Below, piece after piece: positions 23,653-34,097 of a stretch of 47,945 bases of DNA. The stretch's first letter is position 1, and each line of letters begins with the position of its first letter. Below the pieces are notes generated by a model, which did not search any database, was not told the origin of the DNA, and saw only the letters and a program-made list of their open reading frames with translations. The position numbers and the translations under genes were made by a program. This DNA comes from Deltaproteobacteria bacterium (GTDB lineage: Bacteria > Myxococcota_A > UBA796 > SXON01): the NCBI GenBank assembly GCA_947486185.1, contig CANKTH010000002.1, positions 1 through 47,945 of the forward strand. The letters are read 5' to 3'.

Positions 23653-25125
23653 ATGTTTGGACTCCTCGTCTTCTCCGCGAGCGCCCAGGCGGCTGACGCC
23701 GTGGTGCTCGTCTCCCAGTTCCAGGCCCGTAACAGCGCCGCCACCGCGATCGCCTCTTTGCTCGAAGGTTATCTCGCACAGGAGCTCGACCAACTCGAAG
23801 GGGTCAAGATGCGTCGGATCGACGACATGCCCAACTTCGCCGAAGGCAGCGCCCGCCTCTACCTGGACAGCTGCCCTCCCGGAGAAATCGCAGGGTGTAC
23901 CTATATAGTAGGGCAACGCGGCGAAGCCGACTGGGCAGTGACCGGCACCGTGAAGACCCTCAGCACCGGCTCCAAAGTGCACGTGGACATCCTCGACGTG
24001 TCGTCGGGCATCGTGGTCACGAGCTTCGACGCCGAGCTCGCAAACGGCAAAGACGCCGAGTTCGCCTCTGGCGTAGCCAAGGTGCTCGCCGCCGCCGTGA
24101 GCGGTCAGTTCGCCGAGCGCGACATTCGCGACGACGGCTCGGACGAAGGGCCCGAGATCTCCAAAGATGAGGTCGCCCGCCAGCTCGCCGAGCTCTCCAC
24201 CGAGCTGGGGGACATCAGCGCTTCGATCACCGAGCCCAACCGCCAGATTGAACGCCCGGAATACACCTTGGAGGACCTCGACGCCGACTCCGAGCTGGAG
24301 TCGAAGCCCTGGGACCGCGTGGGGATGACCGCCGCCGAGTACCTCCGTTACAAAAACTCGGGCATCGACATGATGACCTGGCGTGAGCGGGCGATGGGCA
24401 GGCAGCTCCAGGTGCTGGTGCGCGCCAACATGGGCGTGCTCAACGGGCCCTACTCCTCCAACTTCTACGGGCGTTATGGTTACGCGGAGAACAGCACCAG
24501 CATCGTCGATGGTTATGGCGCCTTGTGGTCCACCAGCTCCACCGGTCTGGGAGTCGGTCTGGGCGCCGCGTTCGGGATCACGCCCTGGCTCGACGTGGGT
24601 ATGGACCTCGGGTGGGCCAGCGGCAACTACCACACGGAGATCGTGCAGGACGGCGGAGTGTCGGGCGTCGACAACGCCACCCCGGGCGACTACAACTACG
24701 GCAGCCTCGTGGTTTCTCCCCGCGCAACCGGAGTTTTTCTGCCGACGAGCCGGGTGAGGCCCTTAGGCAGCGTGGGCCTCACGTTGGTGGACCCCGTCAT
24801 GGCGCCTGAACGAATTGGCGGCCTGCCTCCGGCGATCCCGCTGTTCGCGGGCGAGAGCCAGCTGCTCGGGATGTTGGACTTCTCAGGTGGGGCGGAGGCC
24901 TCGATCTCCAAACAGGTCGACTTAGTGCTGCGCGCCGGTGCGTCGGTACAGGCCTTTGGCACGACAACCCGTCAGCTTCGCCAGAGCTCGGTGTCGGTGA
25001 TGGCCGAGAGCGACCTGATCCGTCCTCGCGCGCCCAACGCGATCGGCGGCTTTGTCGTCGCTTCACTCCAGCTCCGGCTCGGCGGCAAGGCTCCCGCCGC
25101 GCTCCCGTTCGACTACGAGGATTGA
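23653..25125 (+). CDS. Predicted outer-membrane protein with N-terminal TolB/FlgO-like domain
   Basis: A 490-residue exported protein with a short signal peptide (MFGLLVFSASAQA). Residues about 15-160 (VVLVSQFQARNSAATAIASLLEGYLAQELDQL; ADWAVTGTVKTLSTGSKVHVDILDVSSG) resemble the FlgO/TolB-N/CsgG-type nucleotide-free alpha/beta fold of envelope proteins that assess peptide or lipoprotein level. An acidic helical link (DEVARQLAELSTELGDISASI, about 175-195) follows. The last 240 residues alternate in a beta-barrel manner (GLGVGLGAAFGITPWLDVGMDLGWASGNY; VSPRATGVFLPTSRVRPLGSVGLTL) and end with FDYED, without a terminal aromatic. Its stop overlaps the pseudouridine synthase start by TTGA. The role is unknown; a barrel is inferred, not shown. 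Confidence 0.78.
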   Translation: MFGLLVFSASAQAADAVVLVSQFQARNSAATAIASLLEGYLAQELDQLEGVKMRRIDDMPNFAEGSARLYLDSCPPGEIAGCTYIVGQRGEADWAVTGTVKTLSTGSKVHVDILDVSSGIVVTSFDAELANGKDAEFASGVAKVLAAAVSGQFAERDIRDDGSDEGPEISKDEVARQLAELSTELGDISASITEPNRQIERPEYTLEDLDADSELESKPWDRVGMTAAEYLRYKNSGIDMMTWRERAMGRQLQVLVRANMGVLNGPYSSNFYGRYGYAENSTSIVDGYGALWSTSSTGLGVGLGAAFGITPWLDVGMDLGWASGNYHTEIVQDGGVSGVDNATPGDYNYGSLVVSPRATGVFLPTSRVRPLGSVGLTLVDPVMAPERIGGLPPAIPLFAGESQLLGMLDFSGGAEASISKQVDLVLRAGASVQAFGTTTRQLRQSSVSVMAESDLIRPRAPNAIGGFVVASLQLRLGGKAPAALPFDYED

Positions 25126-26171
25126 GCTCTTTTTTCCAGGATCAGGGCCGGTACTTCCGCCAGCTCACCGTTCCCGCCAGCGCTGCGGGGCGCCGGGTGG
25201 ACGTTTTTTTGTCCCGGCGCTTCCCGGAGTGGTCGCGCTCGCTCATCGCGCGCCACATCCGCGAAGGGCTGGTCGACAGCGACCGCCGTCCGCTCAAAGC
25301 GTCAAGCGCGCTGCGGGCCGGGGAGCTTTTACGCGTCTTTGTTCCTGGGATCGCGCCGACCGGCGAGCCGCCTCCGATGCCGCTCGTGGTCTACGAGGAC
25401 GACCACCTGCTCGCGGTGAGCAAACCCGCGGGTCTCCTCGTACACCCGGTCGGCCAACGGTTTGAGTACGGGCTCATTGGACTCGTTCGAGACGCGCGGC
25501 CCGGCCGCGTGATCGCGCCCGCACATCGGATCGACCGTGAGACCTCCGGTATCGTGCTCCTCGCGCTCTCTGGCGAGGCGGACCGGCGCATGAAAGAGGC
25601 CTTTAAACGTCGCCTCGTTCAGAAGAGTTACCTCGCGATCGTCCGTGGTCAGCCCGATTGGCAGAGCACGACGGTGGACGCGCCGATCGGCAAGGCCGGT
25701 GGCGAGCTCGAGCTCCGCCGCGCGGTGCGAGACGAAGGAGATCCAGCCACCACCCGATTCTTTGTCGAAGCGCTGCTCCCGCGGGAGCTGGCGCTGCTCC
25801 GCTGCGAGCCGGTGACGGGGCGCACCCACCAGATCCGCGTTCACCTGGAGCACGCCGGCTTTCCGATCCTGGGCGACAAGATCTATGGCCAACCGGACGA
25901 CATCTTCCTGGAGGGGCGGAGCCACGGCGCCACGCCACGGGTCCGCGAGGCGGTCGGCTTCCCGCGGCAGTGCCTACACGCCTTTACCCTTGCTTTTGTT
26001 CACCCCTACACCGGGGCGCCCGTCCACATCGAAGCGCCGCTGCTGCCGGACATGGCGGCGGTGACCCAGGGGGAAGCGCCTGCCTGGAACGAGGGCACCG
26101 AGCACGCGGGGCACGACGTAGCCGAGAGCGACGAACCCGAGGGCGACGAACCCGACGCCGTCCGGGCGTGA
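25122..26171 (+). CDS. RluA-family pseudouridine synthase
   Basis: A 349-residue RNA pseudouridine synthase. An S4-like N-terminal domain (GRRVDVFLSRRFPEWSRSLIARHIREGLVDSDRRPLKASSALRAGELLRV, about 23-72) precedes the catalytic domain, with Asp138 in the RluA signature HRIDRETSG, then LAIVRGQP, the GRTHQIRVHLEHAGFPILGDKIYG motif and LHAFTLAFVHP. The target rRNA or tRNA uridine is not inferable. The C-terminal 40 residues are acidic (GHDVAESDEPEGDEPDA), an unusual extension. The start is TTG 25122, overlapping the previous stop (TTGA); the next in-frame start would cut into the S4 region. Confidence 0.93.
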   Translation: MSSFFQDQGRYFRQLTVPASAAGRRVDVFLSRRFPEWSRSLIARHIREGLVDSDRRPLKASSALRAGELLRVFVPGIAPTGEPPPMPLVVYEDDHLLAVSKPAGLLVHPVGQRFEYGLIGLVRDARPGRVIAPAHRIDRETSGIVLLALSGEADRRMKEAFKRRLVQKSYLAIVRGQPDWQSTTVDAPIGKAGGELELRRAVRDEGDPATTRFFVEALLPRELALLRCEPVTGRTHQIRVHLEHAGFPILGDKIYGQPDDIFLEGRSHGATPRVREAVGFPRQCLHAFTLAFVHPYTGAPVHIEAPLLPDMAAVTQGEAPAWNEGTEHAGHDVAESDEPEGDEPDAVRA

Positions 26172-26186
26172 ACGGCGCCACCCGAC

Positions 26187-26783
26187 TCAGCGGCTGGCGA
26201 CCACGTGGGCCTGCTCGGTGAGCCAGGCCTCAACCGAGTCCTGATCACGCCGTGACAGTGCCTCAATCCTACCGCGGATCCGTTGGACGCGTAGGGTGAC
26301 CGCGGCGCGGCTCACCTGCTCACGCCGCGCGTGCTCGGCCATGCTCCCGGCGGCAAGAAGCCGACGTAACCAGTCCTGATCCTGCTCACTGAGCGGCACG
26401 TCCGGCACCTGCTCGACCAGCTCTTCCGGCCCAGAACACCGCGCGCCCCACTCCAACCGTTGGCCGTCCAATACGCGACGCTCCCGCAGGCGACGACGGG
26501 CCTGGTGCAGGAGGGCGCGGTCGGTGACCACCCGAACATAAGCGAGGAGCTCCCTGATCGTCTCGCCGCGGAAGCGGGCGAGACCGTCGATCAGCAGGGT
26601 CTCCATGACCGCGGCCACGACCTCATCCCGCTCGCCCGACCCGACCAGATCGACACAATGGTAGCGCCAGACCGCCAGCACACGCTGGTCCACGTAACGG
26701 AGGAGGTGCTCCAACAGCGCCCGCGCCTCGGCGCTGTTACGCCGGGTCAGCACGTCCCGAACTTGCGCTTGAAGCTCGGACAT
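26187..26783 (-). CDS. ECF-like RNA polymerase sigma factor
   Basis: A 198-residue sigma-70-family protein. The sigma2-like region is EVVAAVMETLLIDGLARFRGETIRELLAYVRVVTDRALLHQARRRLRERR (about 54-103), with the FRG and RRRLRERR features of region 2. The C-terminal helix-turn-helix is EHARREQVSRAAVTLRVQRIRGRIEAL (about 150-176), like sigma region 4 but without the usual E-G-S-T spacing. It is last in a three-gene minus-strand set with a helical-repeat protein and a 50-residue secreted peptide, only 3 nt from the peptide stop. No standard anti-sigma factor is adjacent. It could be a divergent ECF or an RpoE-like regulator of exported repeat proteins. Confidence 0.8.
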   Translation of the reverse strand: MSELQAQVRDVLTRRNSAEARALLEHLLRYVDQRVLAVWRYHCVDLVGSGERDEVVAAVMETLLIDGLARFRGETIRELLAYVRVVTDRALLHQARRRLRERRVLDGQRLEWGARCSGPEELVEQVPDVPLSEQDQDWLRRLLAAGSMAEHARREQVSRAAVTLRVQRIRGRIEALSRRDQDSVEAWLTEQAHVVASR

Positions 26784-26786
26784 GAC

Positions 26787-26939
26787 TCAAAACCCGTTGG
26801 AGATGGGCTTGTCTTCCGAGACCATCCACGCCGCGGGTGGGCACACGAGCGCGCGCGGCGCGACGCCCAGCGGATGGGCCGACTCCGCCTGTGCCACGAG
26901 GGAAGCAAACCACACAAACAAAGCTTGAAGCGAGATCAT
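26787..26939 (-). CDS. 50-residue predicted secreted peptide between helical-repeat protein and sigma factor
   Basis: A short frame fills the space between two genes exactly: ATG 26939 overlaps the previous stop (ATGA) and the TGA at 26787 stops 3 nt before the sigma factor ATG. It encodes MISLQALFVWFASLVAQ, a hydrophobic signal or membrane stretch, then AESAHPLGVAPRALVCPPAAWMVSEDKPISNGF, with one Cys. No family is recognised. The precise fit between neighbours and the signal-like start argue that it is real. A role as a peptide signal or small sigma-modulating partner is only inference. Confidence 0.6.
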   Translation of the reverse strand: MISLQALFVWFASLVAQAESAHPLGVAPRALVCPPAAWMVSEDKPISNGF

Positions 26940-27571
26940 GAGGGTTCCTCGTCCCGAAGGAGCGCAAGGTCTGGGTCCTGAGCCACCCGGAGCCGCAGCT
27001 CGGCGACGAAGCCGGCGGGGTGGCTCTGGGACACACGAGAGAACAGGTCGGCGGCGTGTTCATGCTCGCCGAGCGCGACGAGCGCGCAGAGCACGTTCCC
27101 GAGATTCTCCGGGTTGTGTTGACGCTCCAACGCCCGTGAGAAGTGGTCTAGGGCCACCGCTGGCTGCCCCAGGGACCAGGCGATCACGCCGCGATGACGG
27201 TCAACGGATGCGAGCCAGGCGCTCAGATCGGCGCCCCCGTGCTGGAGCGCCACCACCTCCTGCTCGCCGGCCAGACGCGCCGCGAGGGCCCAGTTTGCGA
27301 CGGACGGGTGGGTCGCCACGACACACAGGGCGGAGAGGCGCATGACCGGATCCAACTGTTGCTCGTGGGCCAGATCATCGATGAACGTACGAACGGCCTC
27401 CGGCTCGAAGTCGGGAGCCGCGAGCGCCTCCGCGATCCTGCGAAGCGCCTCGCGGGAGCCGACGGGAGCGCTGGTGACGGGGATGAGGTAGGCGCGCTCC
27501 TCCACGGTGGCCAGGATCCGGTCGAGCAACCATCCATAATCGAGAGTGCGAGTGCCAGCGCTGAGGCTCAT
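26936..27571 (-). CDS. Helical-repeat (TPR-like) protein upstream of a sigma factor
   Basis: A 211-residue soluble protein, all helical by appearance. TPR-like pairs can be seen in the second half (DRHRGVIAWSLGQPAVALDHFSRALERQHNPENLGNVLCALVALGEHEHAADLFSRVSQSHP). No signal peptide. AGGAG lies 9 nt before ATG 27571. A TACGCT box on the minus strand at 27598-27603, with TTGAGA about 20 nt further upstream, may be the operon promoter. It leads an operon with the 50-residue peptide and the sigma factor, so a role in controlling that sigma factor is plausible but not shown. Confidence 0.75.
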   Translation of the reverse strand: MSLSAGTRTLDYGWLLDRILATVEERAYLIPVTSAPVGSREALRRIAEALAAPDFEPEAVRTFIDDLAHEQQLDPVMRLSALCVVATHPSVANWALAARLAGEQEVVALQHGGADLSAWLASVDRHRGVIAWSLGQPAVALDHFSRALERQHNPENLGNVLCALVALGEHEHAADLFSRVSQSHPAGFVAELRLRVAQDPDLALLRDEEPS

Positions 27572-27727
27572 GTGAGCGGACTCCTGATCCAGGGTGGAGC
27601 GTAGCGGACCCGCGTTAAGGCTGTCTCAAGAATTGTGATGAACCCCGGCGGTGCCGCGCCTGTTCCGGCGACCGACCATGCACGGGCGTGGGAACGCCGC
27701 AGTAGGGCACGGCCGCGAGCGCCCCGT

Positions 27728-29653
27728 TCACGCCGCGCCACGACGCGACGCACGGGCGCTGAGCCGCTCGAGACGCCGATGTACACCCTCCGACGCTCGC
27801 AACGACATGGCGATGATGGTCATCATCGGGTTGACCCCGAGCGAGCTCGGCACGGCTGAACCATCACAGATGTAGAGGTTGTGGACGTCGTGGGCCTCGT
27901 GATCTGCATCTACCACCGATTTGAAAGGATCTACGCCCATCCGTGCCGTTCCAAGCGGGTGGTAAGCCGACAGATCGACATGTCGCGCCGCGATGTCCGC
28001 GCGCTCCAGCCGATCCACGTCGGCGAGGCTTTGTAGGCGGGGAAAACCCCAGACGGGCAGATGGACCTCCCGCGCGCCTGCGGCAAAGAAGACCCGCGAC
28101 AGGATCGCGAAGCCACGCCGCACCTGAGCGAGATCGGCGCGGTTGAGCCAGTAGCGGATGCGCGGGCCCCCGTCCGGCGCCAACCCCACCGAGCCCCGAG
28201 AGCAGTCCTTCACCATAAAACCAAAGTTGAAGGTCCGATCGAACTGCTCCATCAGCTCCATGTACGCCGGCCCGAAGCCTGAGATCGAGCCCGCGGTCAG
28301 GTCCGGCGGGACGGTGCCGCCCTCGAAATAGAGCCCCTCATTGGTAAAGTGATCGATAGCGTAGCCCTGCGGCACCGTGCGCGACGGGTCGATGCGCTCG
28401 CCGAAGAGCCCGAGCGCCGCCGACGCCGGGTGGATCGACAGGTTCCGACCCAGCTCTCCCGAACGGTTCGCCAGGCCGTTCTTGAGGAGCAGGGTCGGCG
28501 TCATCAAGGTGCCGCAGGCGAGCACGACCACCCGCGCCGACACGCGGATCCTCCGGCCGGCGGCCTCGCCGATCACCCCGATAGCACGGTGGTTCTGGGT
28601 GAGGACCTCGTCCACGCGGAAGCCCGTGACACACATCGCCCCGGCCGCGAGCGCTGCCGGCACATATGAAACATTGGTAGACTGTTTGGCGTCAGTCGGG
28701 CACCCAAAACAACACAACCCCTGACCGTCACAGCCCGGCGCGTTCCGCTGCAGCGGATGATGTGAATAACCAAGCTTGTCACAAGCCTCTGCGATGAGCT
28801 CCGCGGGCCGCCCCAGCGCCGCCGCGCTCGACGGTCCCACCTGGAGCATCGCCTCCGCCGCGGCGTAGTGCGGCGCCAGGGTGTTCGACCCAAACCCGGT
28901 CAGCCCCTCCTGACGCCAGCTCTGAAGTACCTTTTCTGGTACACGGAAACAAGTGCCCGAGTTGATGAGAGTGGTGCCCCCGACCCCACGTCCTACCGGT
29001 ATCGGGATGGCCGTGTTCCCCAAGGCGACGGTGGCGCCGCTGTTCCGGTACATCCGCTGCATCATCTCAACCGGTCGACCGTTGAAGTCCAGGCGGGTGT
29101 GGTGGGCCCCCTCTTCGAGCAGGAGCACCGCATGGCCGCGCTCGGCCAGGGCGTGCGCCAGGGGGGCTCCCCCGGCGCCCGTACCCACGATCACCACGTC
29201 ACACTCGAGATCATCCCCGGCACCGAGGGTGCTCGCATCGACGAGCTGGCTGCGCCAGCGCGCGCGCTCCAGGGCGGCCGGACGCTCGAGGTGATACCGA
29301 CAACCCAGCTGTTCGTAGACCCTCGGGTCATCAAAGTAGGCGAGCTTGAGCGGGGTCAGGAGCCCGCGAACCAACAGTCGCGTGAGCTCACGCCCGTCGA
29401 GACGCTCCAGCACCACGAGTCGCTGTTGAGGACTCAGCTTCAAAAAAGGCCGACCCGCGCTCACCCAGGCCTCGGCGTCGAGCGCGAGGAGCAGCCGGCG
29501 GTAGCCGTCCCGCACCTCCGGCGAAAAAGACGCCAACAACGCACAAAGACGCTGCACAGTAGTCGCGTCAGCGGCCGGCAGGAGTCGGCCGACGGGCAGC
29601 GCCGTCTCCGCAAGCGCGAGCAGCCGGGCCAGGTCGTTGCTCGAGAACTCCAT
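27728..29653 (-). CDS. GMC-family oxidoreductase, long-chain alcohol oxidase-like
   Basis: A 641-residue flavoprotein. The FAD motif is CDVVIVGTGAGGAPLAHALAERG (151-173), followed by the GMC signature GRGVGGTTLINSGTCFRVP. PGCDGQGLCCFGCPTDAKQSTNVSYVPAAL, rich in Cys, and YHPLGTARMG with VNPMMTI near the C-terminus are typical of the branch including fatty alcohol oxidases. An N-terminal helical region of 145 residues (LARLLALAETALPVG...LSPQQRLVVLERL) precedes the FAD domain, also as in long-chain alcohol oxidases. The likely reaction is oxidation of a long-chain or sterol-like alcohol to aldehyde or ketone. ATG 29653 lies 1 nt after the previous stop. It is last in the FadR-like locus; about 156 nt without a gene separates it from the sigma operon. 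Confidence 0.88.
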   Translation of the reverse strand: MEFSSNDLARLLALAETALPVGRLLPAADATTVQRLCALLASFSPEVRDGYRRLLLALDAEAWVSAGRPFLKLSPQQRLVVLERLDGRELTRLLVRGLLTPLKLAYFDDPRVYEQLGCRYHLERPAALERARWRSQLVDASTLGAGDDLECDVVIVGTGAGGAPLAHALAERGHAVLLLEEGAHHTRLDFNGRPVEMMQRMYRNSGATVALGNTAIPIPVGRGVGGTTLINSGTCFRVPEKVLQSWRQEGLTGFGSNTLAPHYAAAEAMLQVGPSSAAALGRPAELIAEACDKLGYSHHPLQRNAPGCDGQGLCCFGCPTDAKQSTNVSYVPAALAAGAMCVTGFRVDEVLTQNHRAIGVIGEAAGRRIRVSARVVVLACGTLMTPTLLLKNGLANRSGELGRNLSIHPASAALGLFGERIDPSRTVPQGYAIDHFTNEGLYFEGGTVPPDLTAGSISGFGPAYMELMEQFDRTFNFGFMVKDCSRGSVGLAPDGGPRIRYWLNRADLAQVRRGFAILSRVFFAAGAREVHLPVWGFPRLQSLADVDRLERADIAARHVDLSAYHPLGTARMGVDPFKSVVDADHEAHDVHNLYICDGSAVPSSLGVNPMMTIIAMSLRASEGVHRRLERLSARASRRGAA

Positions 29654-29654
29654 C

Positions 29655-30131
29655 TCAGCCTCCGACCAGCTCACGGCGCGAGACCGCCAGGTACCGCGCC
29701 CAGAAGCGCCGATGCTGCCGGCTCTCCACCGGCACCCAGGAGAGGAGAAACGCAGGGAGATCGCCGAGCGAGAACCGAAATGAGCCCTGCGCTTTTTGCG
29801 CCCCCGCACGGTCACTCAGGGTCATGGTGAGGTTGGACATCGACCCCACCGGCCGCAAGAGCTGCGGTGACTTGGCGCCCGCGAGCACCAGCGGCCCTCC
29901 GTCAGCGGCCTCAAAATGCACCTCGTAGGTGATGGAGGGCGGCGCGAGCCCCATGATGAGCGTGCCGGTGCAGGGCGCTTCGTCCACCCAAGGAGGCGCG
30001 TGGACCACCCCCTCGAAGCGGAAGCGACCGCCTCCCTCACTGCGTGTCCGGATTTGGAAGTCCGCTGGCCTGGGACGGCCGTCGGGCGGCGCGAGCGTGC
30101 CGCGCATGGTCTCGACAAAAGACAGGTCCAT
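29655..30131 (-). CDS. Uncharacterised beta-rich protein in FadR/GMC oxidase operon
   Basis: A 158-residue protein with no signal peptide. It begins MDLSFVETMRGTLAPP and continues with alternating strands (RFRFEGVVHAPPW; GTLIMGLAPPSITYEVHFEAADGGPL; SNLTMTLSD; GSFRFSLGDLPAFLLSWVP), consistent with a lipocalin-like or START-like beta fold. A similar start is, from memory, found attached to some GMC oxidoreductases, which fits the neighbour downstream by 1 nt; this is not verified. ATG 30131 has GGAGG 4 nt upstream and is preferred to TTG 30134. A carrier or cofactor role for the oxidase substrate is inference. Confidence 0.72.
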   Translation of the reverse strand: MDLSFVETMRGTLAPPDGRPRPADFQIRTRSEGGGRFRFEGVVHAPPWVDEAPCTGTLIMGLAPPSITYEVHFEAADGGPLVLAGAKSPQLLRPVGSMSNLTMTLSDRAGAQKAQGSFRFSLGDLPAFLLSWVPVESRQHRRFWARYLAVSRRELVGG

Positions 30132-30141
30132 CAAGCCTCCT

Positions 30142-31169
30142 TCAAACCACCCTGGAGAAACGGGGATCAGGCGTACGCCGAAGGAACTCGAGAGCTCCCC
30201 CGCAAGCGGAAATGCAGGTGAATGACGCCGCGTCGCTCGGGCGTACGGTCATCTTGACCTCGGCGAGCTTGCTGTTGAAACAGTAGGACAGCTCGCCGTC
30301 TGGGTTGCCGTAACCAAGACACACCATGGGTCGGCCCGAGGCGTCCATCTCCAACTCGAGCTCACCATCGCCCCCCCGAAGCGCGAGCGACCAGCGGTCT
30401 CCGTCGAGGCTGGCGCTCTGCCGCCACGTGTCAAATAGGGCGTCAAACCGCCAGCTCCGCCCTCCTCGCCGCACCACGGCCGCCGACAGGCGCGGGCTCG
30501 GTCGCCCGGCGACCTTCACGCGCCCCGTGAAGCCCTCGACCATCGCGTCCTCATCGGGAAACAGGCATTGACCCCAAGCATACTCAAAGGAGTGCTCCTT
30601 GCCCCAGTTGTGGCCCTGCATGCCCGGCCAGCGCTCCAACGTCCACCGCTCTCCCCAGGCCGAGACCTCTCCCGACATCTCCAACCAAGGAGCCGGGGTG
30701 AGGAGCTTTGACTTCGGAAAAGGCCCGACACGCAACAGTTTGTACGGGAATATTGACAATGGGGTCGCGACCGGACTCTCGGCGGGGACCCAACTGAGCT
30801 CAAACCGCGCCTCCCCCTCAGGCGCGTTGACTCGGCCGACCGCCGCGCCGCGCTCACCCAACCGGATCTGGAAAGCCCGGGTCTCCAGCTCGATCTCGGG
30901 TGACCCTGCCCCCTCGAAGCGCGCTTCGCTGAGCGCCTGCGTCTCCCGATGAGCCAGGGTGCGCTGACGCTCCCCGTCAAACAGGATGAGCCAGCTCTCC
31001 GCCACCGCGGGCCCCTGAAGTGGCGCGAGCACTGTCTGTTTCAGCCACAAGGCCAACGGGCGAGAGGGGTGGTTGGCCCGTATGAAGTAGCTCTCGACGT
31101 GCCCCGGCGCGCCGGCGTAGCGGAGGGCGTTGGGCGGAGGCTCTGGCGAAAACAGTGAACCAAGGACGC

Positions 31170-31173
<4 letters not shown>
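30142..31173 (-). CDS. Uncharacterised lipocalin-like protein in FadR operon
   Basis: A 343-residue protein lacking a signal peptide, with many predicted strands and few helices. A conserved-looking block, GMQGHNWGKEHSFEYAWGQCLF (about 185-206), recalls the His/Trp-rich core of two-domain lipocalin-like proteins such as tocopherol cyclase or CrtC/AttH families, but the match is weak and by eye only. The N-terminus (ALRYAGAPGHVESYFIRANHPSRPLALWLKQTVLAP) is typical of proteins of that superfamily that act on hydrophobic terpenoid or acyl substrates. The start ATG 31173 overlaps the regulator stop by ATGA. It lies in a FadR-like operon ahead of a GMC oxidase, so a lipid ligand is plausible. Confidence 0.65.
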
Positions 31174-33098
<1,925 letters not shown>

Positions 33099-33124
33099 CC
33101 GTCGCGGGCGAGGGAGCACGGACG

Positions 33125-33985
33125 ATGTCACTCGAGCTACTGAGCAGCCAGGCGAGTTTCGGAGGCACCCACAGTCGTTTTCGGCACCGGGCCGCCACCC
33201 TCGACTGCGACATGGTGTTCGCCGTCTACCTCCCGCCCAAACCAACGGCCGACCTCCCGGTTTTGTATTGGTTGTCTGGACTCACCTGCACGGACGAGAA
33301 CTTCATGCAGAAAGCGGGGGCGCACCGCCTCGCCGCGACCCTCGGCCTCGTATTGGTCGCGCCCGACACAAGCCCGAGAGGCGTGCCCGGAGATCCCGAC
33401 AACGCCTGGGATTTCGGTCTGGGCGCGGGCTTCTATGTAGACGCCACCGAAGCGCCATGGTCCGCGCACTATCAGATGTACAGCTACGTGGTGCACGAGC
33501 TGCCCGCCCTGGTTGAAGCCAATTTTCCCGTGTCGGAGCGACGCTCCATCAGCGGACATTCTATGGGCGGCCACGGCGCGTTGATCGCCGCGCTGAAGAA
33601 CCCGGGCCGGTACCGTTCTGTGTCGGCCTTCGCGCCCGTGTGTCATCCGAGCGGGGTCCCGTGGGGGGAGAAGGCCTTCGGCCGTTATCTCGGCGCCCAC
33701 CGCGAACGTTGGCGAGAATGGGACAGTTGTGAGTTGCTCGACCGGGCCACTGAACGCCTGCCACTTCTGGTGGACCAGGGCGACGCGGACAGCTTCTTGA
33801 ACACCCAGCTTCGACCCAACCTGTTGGCCGCCGCGTGCGAGCGTACCGGCCACCCGCTCCGGCTTCGGCGGAGGCCGGGCTACGACCACAGCTACTACTT
33901 CATCGCGAGTTTCATCGACGATCACCTTCGGTTTCACGCCGAAGCGTTACGGACTCCCGATCATGGGGGCGGCGATGGAGGCTGA
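33125..33985 (+). CDS. frmB: S-formylglutathione hydrolase
   Basis: A 286-residue alpha/beta hydrolase that cleaves S-formylglutathione to formate and glutathione, the second step after FrmA. The nucleophile Ser146 is in ISGHSMGGHGAL, with WLSGLTCTDENFMQKAGA as the family oxyanion region, PDTSPRG, and VDQGDADSF and YDHSYYF carrying the Asp and His of the triad. Length and order are normal. It is directly behind frmA. Its end overlaps a small frame of 40 codons. Confidence 0.95.
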   Translation: MSLELLSSQASFGGTHSRFRHRAATLDCDMVFAVYLPPKPTADLPVLYWLSGLTCTDENFMQKAGAHRLAATLGLVLVAPDTSPRGVPGDPDNAWDFGLGAGFYVDATEAPWSAHYQMYSYVVHELPALVEANFPVSERRSISGHSMGGHGALIAALKNPGRYRSVSAFAPVCHPSGVPWGEKAFGRYLGAHRERWREWDSCELLDRATERLPLLVDQGDADSFLNTQLRPNLLAAACERTGHPLRLRRRPGYDHSYYFIASFIDDHLRFHAEALRTPDHGGGDGG

Positions 33986-34097
33986 AGCGGCGGGTACGAT
34001 AGAGGCGTACGTGCACGCCCAACACCGCGCCGAGCCCCTCGCGCCGCGTTTTCGCACCCCCAAGCCGCAGCCCAAGGCGGCCCGGTCGTCGGATTGA
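33975..34097 (+). CDS. Small basic Pro-rich ORF bridging frmB and the M28 peptidase
   Basis: A 40-codon frame (MEAEAAGTIEAYVHAQHRAE, then LAPRFRTPKPQPKAARSSD). It overlaps the end of frmB by 11 nt, and its TGA overlaps the TTG of the peptidase gene (TTGA). GGGGG lies 5 nt before ATG 33975; an in-frame ATG at 33963 adds four residues. No family was recognised. Its chief support is the overlap chain: the peptidase start has no ribosome binding site of its own and would need translation through this frame. Confidence 0.4.
   Translation: MEAEAAGTIEAYVHAQHRAEPLAPRFRTPKPQPKAARSSD

Noticed and set aside
25130..25135. T-run after the outer-membrane-type gene as a terminator
   Set aside because: It is inside the start of the RluA gene (SSFFQ) and has no hairpin before it.
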